Source: Agelas oroides (Eukaryota; Porifera; Demospongiae; Agelasida; Agelasidae). From it: a stretch of DNA of 64,000 nt. The stretch is taken from positions 3,721,754 through 3,785,753 of the forward strand of contig OX422191.1 in the NCBI GenBank assembly GCA_949130485.1, read 5' to 3'. Shown here piece after piece: positions 55,081-64,000 of this stretch. The position numbers were made by a program, and so were the translations under genes. How positions within the stretch are numbered: position 1 is the stretch's first letter; every line of letters begins with the position of its first letter. The notes beneath the pieces were generated by a model. That model searched no databases, was not told where the DNA came from, and saw nothing but the letters and a program-made list of their open reading frames with translations.

Positions 55081-58000
55081 TTATGCACATACTTTAACAG
55101 CACTTTCAGGAGTATTGAACACAGCCACCACCACATCCTCCCCAGACTTGGGCATCCTTCCTCCCTTGAACTCCTGTGCTCCTAGCTCCTGTAGGATCTG
55201 GAATGCTTGCTGGTGCTCGGTACTCCCCTCTGGAGGAAGGTTGATGACCTCCATCACATTCAGCGGAACACCACCTACGAGAATTAAATTGGGAGAAAGC
55301 ATTGCATCACTACACTACATTATGGGATACTGCTTGTCATTAGTATTTAGTACCATAAGCCTTGTTTAACACGAGGCCTCTAACCCGGATCCCAATCCGG
55401 ATTAAACTTATCCAGGTTCATGTAAATGCACTAATCCAGATTGCAATCCGGGTTATGTAACCCACCTCCGGATGTGGGTTGAACCCGGATTGCAATCTGG
55501 ATTAGGATCCGAACTGCGTGTGTAAATGGCTAGTGTGGTTTGTGAGTGTCTGCTGCCTATTATCAGTATTCATGACAACTAGTACAGCCCCTCAGCCACA
55601 GAAGTGCTAGTTTAGAATATTTTGGTGAGACAGGGAGTATCAATGCAAGCCATTTTGTTCCTCAGTAATTAAATTGTTCTATGTGTAGTATTTCTTGTGC
55701 TTGTTATATCATCAACAATAAAGTGTTTCCTTTCATCCTCCCCAAAGTACACTATACACAGAACCAAGCCAAGGATCAACTGATTCAAACTCTTAAACAG
55801 ACAACTAGTGGATGCTTAATCCCAGGAAAAGGCCTACAGAAATACAGGATACACACACCACATGCACAGCCCCTTCCCTAGTAAAAGCCACACCCATCAC
55901 TTCTCTAGTCTACAGTATGCACACACGCCCACTCACAAGTGAGGGTGGTATCCAGCTTGACCATGTGTGTCGAAGGTGGAGTAGGTAGTAGAGGTTCACG
56001 CTTGGCAGAACCAGTGCCACTCATGGGGACAAACGGAGTGGGCATGTGGTCCCCAAGTGTCATCACACCACCACCACCTTTGTTCCCATCTCCTCCTCCT
56101 CCCCCCCCTCCCCCTCCTCCCCCTCTGTTAGCAGGGTGTCGCTGATTCTGGTATCTGGTACCTGAATTTCGCTGATGGTTTTGTTGCTGTTGCTGCTGCG
56201 CAAGTCGTGGGGGAAGCTGAATGGTCTGAAACCCAGAAGACCCTGGAATTGGGTTTGTGCCATTGGTGCCCAGTTTTCCAAAATGCTTATGTTGCATCAC
56301 AGGGCTGTTGTGGTTTAGTGGCAGCGGGCCTGAAGGCTGTGATTGTACAGAGTTCGACACTTCACTGATGTGGCCGCCACTTTGTTTTGGTGAGTTATAG
56401 CGACGAAATCGAGTACCAGAGCCCACTGGTGCAGGAGTGCCTGGAGCATACCCGATGAACTTACCGGCTGTTGTTGGTGAGTTAACAAACATACCTCCAT
56501 GCTGAGTGGAGGTGGAAGGTGGGGGTGAGAACAGACTAGTGCCGAGAGTGTGACCTAGAATCTGAACAGGACTATGGGTCATGGTAGTGCTAGGAGGAGA
56601 GAAAATGCCTTGATGTTGTGCCTGTGCTTGAAGTAAGCTCGGGGGATGGAGATTCAGCCCAATTGGAGGCGTGGTGGGCTGGTTAGCACTCTGTGCTTGA
56701 TGTGGAGGCATACTGGAAGGATACTGTAGCAGAGTGGGGTGTGGCGGGTTGGGAGGCAGAGGCTGATTTGCACTAATTGGCATTTCCTGCGATGGTGAGA
56801 GCATTGGATGCTGCAACTGCGGTGGTATCAGCTGCATTGGTCCCTGTGTAGGGCTGACAACATGTCCCCCAAAGTGTTCTGGAGGGAGCCCACCATGCAT
56901 AGCCATTGGGTACGAGAAGGGAACTTGGTGAGAACCATTTGGAGCATTGACTAGATCTCCACTGTGCCCACTGCGAAGTGGCTTTGCTACTGGTGTCTGC
57001 TGCTGTTGTGACTGCTTCTGTCCCACCCCCTTCTGGTTCTGCTTTTCAGACAGCTGCATCAGTGCGTCCTCTTCATCTGGCTGATGGTTGTTACCTCCAC
57101 CAAGTGAGAGCGATTTCTCCATCTGTTCCGCCAGCTGATGTTGTACACTGTCATGCATGACTGGTACGAACGTGGTGAAGGCGGTGTGCCCAGACAACTG
57201 ACTAGGAGACGGCTGTGGGCCCAGGCCAGGTTGCTGCCCTACTAGGTGGGGAGGAGTCCAAAGTGTTGGGTCCATCTTTGGCTGGAACACAAGAGAGAAA
57301 ATTTCAATTAGTTTTCATTGCACAACCTACCTACTGTATGCAGGAACAATCAACGAACCACATCTCCCTAAAAAAGTCACCCACTGCGTAGGACACGTTT
57401 TGGCAAATACAGCAGCTGCGCTGGGATGACCGGGGGATGGGGACTGCTATCTCATGCATAAAATGCAGTCAGGTGCAGGTACATTTGTAATTGCCAACCC
57501 AGTTTGCCATCAACCAAAGATGCACATGCACATGTATGAACCACTGTGGAGGAGGTAGTGCACTTCCACACCCTTGCCTCTGTTCCTCAGTATTGCTGGT
57601 CACCAAAAGTTAACAATAGAGACAACTTACCACAAAGATGAAGCAATAAACTACCACATATAGGAAAAACTATACAGACTCTCCAACTCTGAACAATCGG
57701 AAGCTTTGAACGAAATAAACGCCGCCCTCGAATAGTAGCCGCGGCTAGTATATATACGCAACACACGCACACGTGTGCGAATAGTTTCTGACGATGGTCA
57801 ACACGCTAGCGCTATAGGGCTATTTGTGTTGTACGAGTCATTTCCATGGCTGACAGCAGGACTGAGAGGCTGCACGTACTACTGACAGCGTCTAGCAATC
57901 GTCAACGTCTCACTCGTATGTACCTTATCAAGCCGTCAATGATGTCTGCAGGTTTTCCAAAGAAATAAACGCCACCCTCGAATAGTAGCCACACAAAAAC

Positions 58001-61000
58001 GAACAGCGAAAAAAATAGTAGCCGCGGCATCTGATTGAAGAAATACGGTAAGTTGCAGTACAGAACAAGGCATGTTATTGGGGCTAAACAAGAGTGCACC
58101 ATCTATTTACATGTACCTGTACAGTAAATGTGTGTGACCATGGAATGTTTGTAGCACATGTTTGCTTTTCTCAGAGACACAATGCACTACCTCCTCTATT
58201 GTCAACTTTTGGTGACAAGTAATACTGAGGAACACAGGCAAGGGTGTGGAAGTGTGGACAACATATTGCAACACACTTACCCTGACAGGAGAAGCTTGTT
58301 GTGGAACCGGTCGGACCAGTGTAACCCCTGAGGGATGGGGTGGTGAGGCAACCTGCTCCACTACAGCCCCTGGAGGAGAAACAACGGGCAAACGCATGCT
58401 AGGAGGCTGCCTGGCTATCGGAGAGACAATGTTTGGCTGTCCAATAGACCCTGGGTTGACAGAATAGGGCTGGTTCACGGGGAACACTGGACCAGGTTGC
58501 ACCATCTGTGCGTACTGTGCTGGGACAAACTGCTGTGGGGAGAGCTGGTACATCATCATCTGCTGCTGGTAATACCAGTTTGGGTCAGGTATGACTGCAG
58601 GCTGGGGGTAAAGGACCGGCATGCTTTGCATGGGCTGGAATTGCAATGAGGCCATGGCTTGTCGAGGACGAGGGGGGTATTTGGAGTGCTGCTGGGATAG
58701 CTGGGGAGAAGTCTGGAGCTGCAGCTGAGGCTGGGAGGACTGCAGGTGGGAGACATTCAAGAAAAACAAATATCCACTTTGCTATGCTTTTGAGTAATAT
58801 ATAGCTATGTACACCTCAAAGCACCTGTTAATCACTTTCAGGGGTGGTGTAAAGATTATGAGCATGCATTTTTACATGTACATGTGTAGTTGTGGAGGCA
58901 TTATGCTTCAGCATTTTGGAAGCAGATGATTGCCAACTAGATTGCTATACCTTCTGACTTAGCTGCTTAGTACCTCCTATTAGTATCTCTATCTATTCGT
59001 ATACCCTCTGTTTCTGGGAATATTCGGTAATTTATGAATTTGTACAGCTACCGTATAGTGGGAAACTTTTGAGGGAGAAAACTTTCGCGAATTTCAAGGT
59101 TTTGTAGCTAATCACGAAAGTTTTCTCCGCAAAATTGGGGGGCGTGGCGTCTTTTGGCGGTGACACTATTGAGCAATCCGCAAAAGTTTTCTCCACGAAA
59201 ATCTTATTTTTTGCCAATTCGCGAAAGTTTTCTCCCTTGAAAGTTTCCCGCTATACAGTATAACTGAAATTGGATGAATTAAGTATTAGAGGGTACTACA
59301 TTTGTATATGCTAATACGTATCCAAGATTCAGCATAAACCTCCATGGAATGTGCTAGATCCAAGTATCAGTTGGTGGGTGGGGTTTTGGCAATGATCAAT
59401 CAATTGCTGTTCAATTTTTTTTTACGAATATGGGCCAAGTTAGGCAGCTTGAGCATTTTACCTGTCTGGACCAGCAGTAGCTTAATTTACACTTGGAGGG
59501 TTTGTGCATAGAAGCCATGGACATTTTCACTGAACAAACTGGCACATGGTTAGCCATCCGAAATTTTTCCTCTGGAAGAAATTGTTCAATGACCAGCAGT
59601 TCTTATAAGCACTGGAATATGCTACAATACCAACAGTACAAGTACACTGTACCTGTGTAGATTGGTGCTGCTGTGACTGTGACTGGCTCTGCTGGGCCTG
59701 CTGCTTGGGTTGTTGTTGTTGAGGGGACATTTGTAGCGCAGGGGCTGAAGGGAGCTGGGGGGGAGCCTCCTGGGTCCGAAGGAAGGAGGTAATGAGGGGT
59801 GTGGCACTTCGACTGCTATGGCTACTTGAAGGCCCTTCCTTCTTTAGTTCAGCTGACGGTCTGTTAAACAGTGCAGTGGCTGTGTCACTGGCTGTACGAC
59901 GGTGGTGCATCATGGACGGAAACATGCTACAGAGAAGATACAGAATTGGTCATGTACATGTAACCTATGATCTCCTCAACACACGTGTACCGTATTGTCC
60001 CGGGCAAGCGCCCATCCCTCAATTTTGACAGTTTTGTGTTTGTGAGGTCCACTGAGCTCACATACACAGCTGCGATCGTTCTGATGCGCTTCAGGCACCA
60101 CAACATCCGGCATCAAAGTTTCGCACACACCAGTCTGTAGCCTTGTTTGTAGCATTCTTTGTTTGTGGCACAAACTTCACGTACTACAAGCGGCGAACGC
60201 TGCGGAAGCTTGGCAACAAGGCTACAAGTTGGTCCGCTTTCTAGCACGATACAGCATTTTCCACAGTCGGGCTGGCCTCGACGAAGCATGGGCGAAGTGA
60301 AGATGTAGGTAGATTCGGTACCCCCTGGCAGCTAACTTCGCATCCGGGGTGGGCGCTTGCGCGAGGCTAGTTGGACCATTAAAGTACCTCCTCCGTGTAA
60401 CCGCCCACCCTCAATTTTTGGTGCTTGAGCTGCGAGCACCTATGGGCGCTTGCCCGGAACAATACGGTACATGCAAAAATTTAGAATAGGACATATTGCA
60501 TACAGTGACTGGTATAATAGTGGACAACAACACACACTTTTGATCCCTAATTCTTACTTCCCCACACACACTACATAGTATACACATACATTTAGATAAT
60601 GTATGTAGTATATACACATTATACCGTACTCACACGTTATTAAGCGCATTTCGCTTGTATGCACATATTCGCTATTAGGCGCTGGTTTGCATGCAGTCAC
60701 AGTGTGTAATTCTAAACAAAAGCACACACTGAATGTACATTTCACTGTGAGGTGCCCATTTCCTTCCTGTGGAGATATAAGCATATGCGCTTAACATCCT
60801 GTGAATACGGTACATGCAATACATGTACATAGATTCCTCTACGGACCTGCTTCCCTGCGAGTTTCTTGAGCCAATCTCAAAGGAGATGGAGCTGCGAGCA
60901 CTCTGTGGGAGCTGAGGTTAGGGGAAGATGGATCACATGACTGACACTGTACATACATACTCGACAAATACTTCACTGCACACACACATACACACCTGAT

Positions 61001-61233
61001 ACACACCCCATAGCTATTTGCCCAGGGTCGTGATAATGCTCAGCCATGGACATGACAACACATAATCTGTCTATTGAGCTTCATGACGTGTGTGCATGCA
61101 TGGTGCCGATTGGCATGTAATTAGTCATATGTGTAAAGGGAAGGTGTTACTTCAACAAAACCCAGCATAGTGACAAGAAGCTGCCTTGCACAAAACAGTG
61201 GGTCCTCCCTACATACATGTGTCTGTGAGGTGG

Positions 61234-61281
<48 letters not shown>

Positions 61282-64000
61282 TAAAGATTCGGGCCCTGGC
61301 TTTCTCATACTCCACCTCTCGCTCCTCAAACGTTTTTACCTCTGCAGCTGATGTGGAGGGTAAGGGGGGCTCAAATACCTGCAAGTGTGTGCAAGTGTAA
61401 GTGTACATGCAGGTGTGACGTTGGTGAAGGAAAGTCACGTTATACAGCACCGCAATCTTGTGAAAAAGTAGCCACCGAGAAGTGGCCACGTTATCCCACA
61501 CCTTTGGTTCGATTTTCCTCCATATATATAGCTACATGTACATGTAGGCTGGGTCAGTCATTAACTCTTTGAACGCGATAGGCGTACATATACGCCTGGT
61601 CTTTACTTCCCGTGAGCGCGATAGGCGTACACATACGCCTGGTCTTTACTTCCCGTGAGCGCAATAGGCGTATTTATATGCCTACGTTACATTCGGGCCA
61701 CTACCGCGCGAAGAAGCAAAGCCTAACGGCCCTTTGGGGTAAATCCCTTCTTATTTAGTGGTAATTGTTGAGGCCACGCCTTTCACTTACATCACTACCC
61801 AGGAAAAGCAGGAAGGGGCGGTGCTACTTCGTGATCGATCATGATTTGGCTAAGGGCTGCCAAACACGAAGCTTTTTCTCAAACGAAAGAAGCAAACGGC
61901 CTCTAGTTTTCACTTAAGACAGAAGTACTACCCTCAAATAACTTGGAAATCGGCTGAATCTGTCAGAGCTGTAGGTAACAAGTGGGAAAATCAGCACCGT
62001 TTTCGAAGTGCTGGTAAGTTATGAGTATAGCCACACTAAATGGCTTCAAACAAGTAGAAATAGCTTACCTAGCAATGATCAGTTACTTAGATTAACTAGT
62101 CCAGCCTAGTTATGCACATCAGGCCACTGGCTACACCTAGGGCTTCTTAGCAATGCTTGACACTTTGACCTCAGAGTGGTAATGCTGATTGTGCAACAGC
62201 TATCCTGGTTAATTGGGGTGAGCCTGAGCGAGCCCCACACTAGCGGGACTGTGTGTGTGTATACGTGCTTGTTTGCTTGCGGCCATATACCGTAAATTTT
62301 AAATGTACGTTTAAATATTTCCCCAAAATTGAACGTCCTCGTGCACTTAGTAAGTATCCTCAGGGCAATGCTGGGCTACTGCCAGAGTGCAGCATTGGCA
62401 ACCGTAGCGGAGACGGCTCAAGTTTAAGCACGCACGGCACCTTACTTCTTGTTTGTCACAGCAGCTACGGACCGACCATCAACGGCAGACTGCTCGCAGA
62501 CCGTACAAATTATACACGCCGGGTTGAGATCGCTTCAGGTAAGGGTCGTGCATAAACGGCACTCATAAACGCTAGCGATTCAGCTCATCATTTTAGCGTG
62601 AAGTTTAGTCTGTTCATGTGCATGTAGCCATAGTAGCTGGTTGCTCAGGCTCGCCCCCCACAATGTTCTACATTTTCTAGTTAATGGTGACATAAAATTG
62701 TTGCCGCGTTCAAAAAATTCCTAAACCTGTGCTAGTCTGCCGTGAGTCTCTTGCTGCGACCAGACCAGTGTTTTGAGAAGCACTATGCATAATCTGAGAA
62801 TATAGCAAAGTCTCCCATGCTAAACCTCTAGAGACTTAATTTGGTCCTGCATGCCTTGTATACTATTGTTGTTCATAGTATTGAGTGTGAACTGCACTAC
62901 ATGTACATGTACATGTGCTTATGAACCTAAACTGCATGGAAGTGGACAGGATGAGACAGATCTAGATGTACCTTCTCTATAGTAGGGGCTTCTCGTGGGT
63001 TCCTTTTGAGGATGAGCTTGGGCTCTGCAGTCTCCACCTCTTCCTGCGGAATATAATCACCAAATCGGTGTCGTGGACTGTGGAGAGAAGTGGAGGAGGA
63101 GAGCACAATGTATGTACATGCACTTGTATGCCTGAAATTTATGTATGTAGTTGCCTAATCTTGCACATACCACACTCATCCTATTGGTTGCAGATGTCAC
63201 GTTAACCCTTAAACTGTTGCGAGCATGCGCTAAATGTGGCTGTCGGGTGCAAAATTAACAAAACACAACAGTACAAACACAGCAAGCTGTTTAGACAAGA
63301 TCACAGCCAAGTTTCTACTGTGTTTCCAAAGGCTTCTATAATAGTATTCAGTGCGGAAGTGGTACATATATAATTGTATTGTGTTTTCAGAAGTGGAACT
63401 ATCAGGAAGTCTGTGGAGGCGGTGGTGAGAAACAGGATATTTCCCTGCTGCCACCTAAATGCACTTCTGACTACCATTACCCCAGAACCAAGACCCCTCC
63501 TTTTGCCTGAGTATCATCCTGGGATGGTGCAAGCAGTCAACCTCCCTGTCCAAGTATCCCAGGACTCCTACATGTACATGAATCTCTACTACCCAGGTCT
63601 CATCTTAGGATGGCTGCTATCTCCCCTGTCCAGGTATCCCAAGATTGCCCAGTACATATACACTGTACGTGTACACTCCATCATCCCTAAGCCACCCCCC
63701 CCCCCCCCCCACACACACACACACACACAAATGAACCTTGTTACAGGTACATGTACCTCGTACTCTAGTCTCGGAACCAGACCCTCGAAAAATCGAAAAG
63801 GAGTGTCTGGTAAACGGGGCGGGGTGGAAGTGTACACTTCGGAATGTTAGGTTAATTGCTTACCTTCCGTAGCCAGTTAGAGCTTTCTGCTGAACCAGAC
63901 ACTCACAAAAGTTTTCTAATCTTTCCCGCTTGGTGTTCACAGCTTTCTGAAACGAAGCTAAACGTGAAGACGGCTTTCGTATGGTTAGCATTTCTAATAA
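55081..64000 (-). CDS. R3HDM/Encore-like SUZ-domain RNA-binding protein (5' end beyond window)
   Basis: Exons on the minus strand, phases consistent: beyond 64000..63864, 63077..62972, 61378..61217, 60911..60847, 59926..59653, 58739..58281, 57281..55937 and 55274..55081 (stop). The segment RHRFGDYIPQEE then KLILKRN aligns with the end of the R3H region of R3HDM1/2 (RFSEHI, RFILKRD). TFEEREVEYEKARARIF is the SUZ domain, followed directly by 15 Gln. A long Pro/Gln/Ser-rich region comes next. The last exon reads VMEVINLPPEG and VVVAVFNTPESAV, matching the conserved C-terminal block of R3HDM proteins (VLEVTDLPEG, TIVAVFPSPLAA). R3H and SUZ domains bind single-stranded RNA; Encore and R3HDM act in mRNA regulation. 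The visible protein is about 910 residues. The R3H signature itself is not in the first visible exon. If GTATGT at 55092 is used as a donor, the protein would extend further. Confidence 0.85.
55370..55530. repeat. AACCCGGATTGCAATC inverted repeats in an intron
   Basis: Several copies of CCGGATT/AATCCGG and TTGCAATCCGGGTTA in both orientations between the last two R3HDM exons. Probably a small palindromic MITE. Confidence 0.55.
57680..58050. mobile_element. MITE, tip TACCGTATTTCTTCAATCAG, copy 2 (inverted)
   Basis: Right end ATTGAAGAAATACGGTA. Reverse complement of the element at 48923..49300. In the intron between the 58281..58739 and 55937..57281 exons. Confidence 0.75.
59049..59260. mobile_element. 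MITE, tip TACCGTATAGTGGGAAACTTT
   Basis: TACCGTATAGTGGGAAACTT and AAGTTTCCCGCTATACAGTA are inverse, with CGAAAGTTTTCTCC subterminal repeats. A relative of 10235..10678. Intronic. Confidence 0.85.
59988..60469. mobile_element. MITE, tip TACCGTATTGTCCCGGGCAAG
   Basis: TACCGTATTGTCCCGGGCAA and GCCCGGAACAATACGGTA are inverse, with GCGCCCA subterminal. A hairpin-like copy (TAGCCTTG to CAAGGCTA, 60138..60224) lies inside. Intronic. Confidence 0.85.
60622..60812. mobile_element. MITE, tip TACCGTACTCACACG
   Basis: TACCGTACTCACACGTTATT and the inverse ending TGTGAATACGGTA, with TTAAGCGCAT and ATGCGCTTAA inside. Intronic. Confidence 0.8.
61235..61279 (-). repeat. CAG/CAA repeat encoding polyglutamine
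   Basis: Fifteen Gln codons (mostly CAG) immediately after the SUZ domain of the R3HDM-like protein. Confidence 0.95.
61567..61690. repeat. Tandem repeat, about 2.5 x 48 bp
   Basis: Units beginning GAACGCGATAGGCGTACA or GAGCGCGATAGGCGTACA, each with an internal AGGCGTA/TACGCCT palindrome, in an R3HDM intron. Confidence 0.85.
62214..62660. mobile_element. GAGCCTGAGCGAGC-family element
   Basis: TGGGGTGAGCCTGAGCGAGC at the left and GCTCAGGCTCGCCCCCCA at the right. The interior matches 18573..19110 (TACCGTAAATTTTAAATG and AAACGGCACTCATAAACGC). Intronic. Confidence 0.8.
63674..63736. repeat. Poly-C and CA microsatellite
   Basis: About 16 C followed by about 12 CA units in an R3HDM intron; a partial TAGTCTCGGAACCAGACCC hairpin end follows at 63763. 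Confidence 0.85.

Noticed and set aside
55939-56145. Plus-strand Pro-rich frame opposite the R3HDM exon
   Set aside because: Shadow of the Gly-rich run in the coding exon on the minus strand.
63374-63850. 158-codon plus-strand frame in the last 700 bp
   Set aside because: Contains CA and poly-C microsatellite translation and a hairpin-element end; lies in an R3HDM intron.
1-64000. CRISPR arrays, rRNA and tRNA genes, bacterial-type operons
   Set aside because: No regularly spaced repeats with unique spacers, no rRNA-like blocks and no cloverleaf with A and B boxes were recognised by eye; weak tRNA copies could be missed without a scan.

Overview
The window looks like nuclear DNA of an early-branching animal, most likely a sponge. 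The basis is inference. It holds spliced single-copy metazoan genes with GT/AG introns: a CDK4/6-type kinase, a THUMPD1-type tRNA acetylation adaptor and an R3HDM/Encore-type SUZ-domain RNA-binding protein. It also holds one intronless GT14 glycosyltransferase. These genes sit in a dense mass of short inverted-repeat transposons, LINE copies and nested insertions. No bacterial operons, CRISPR arrays, rRNA or convincing tRNA genes were seen.

Layout. 1-751: last two visible exons of the CDK4/6-like gene (+). 1.8-6.8 kb: a repeat complex with an interrupted direct duplication and a long inverted repeat, one arm carrying an 8 x 44 bp minisatellite. 7.6-15.5 kb: LINE and DNA-transposon remnants (a jockey-like LINE split by a MITE, an element with a Ulp1-like protease fragment, a pogo/Tigger copy split by another LINE). 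16.3-17.85 kb: intact GT14 gene (-). 18-23.9 kb: MITEs, a THAP-domain ORF, and a TIR element carrying a HIRAN-like ORF that sits inside a LINE. 24-28.4 kb: a nearly full-length LINE (-) whose ORF1 begins with a SAND-like domain. 28.6-32.6 kb: a second Ulp1-like fragment, a spliced integrase-core gene (-) and a TIR-flanked tyrosine-recombinase fossil. 35.04-48.8 kb: THUMPD1-like gene (+) with very large, transposon-filled introns; one holds a sequence that folds as a complete type I hammerhead ribozyme. 49.4-49.96 kb: an intact small membrane protein gene (+); a broken paralogue lies at 44.15 kb. 55.1-64 kb: R3HDM/Encore-like gene (-), running off the right edge.

Three mobile families dominate. 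(1) Hairpin elements beginning TAGCCTCGTTCCCAGGC and ending in the inverse. They range from 37 to about 610 bp and many are flanked by 9-bp target duplications (Mutator-like). (2) At least seven elements with unrelated interiors that share the tip TACCGTA and probably duplicate TA. (3) An element family beginning GGGGTGAGCCTGAGCGAGC. Repeated nesting gives a relative insertion history.

How the host genes relate: they appear to be independent housekeeping or regulatory genes (cell cycle, O-glycan synthesis, tRNA acetylation, mRNA regulation). I see no sign of a shared pathway or operon. The THUMPD1-like and R3HDM-like genes are convergent, with the small membrane protein gene between them.
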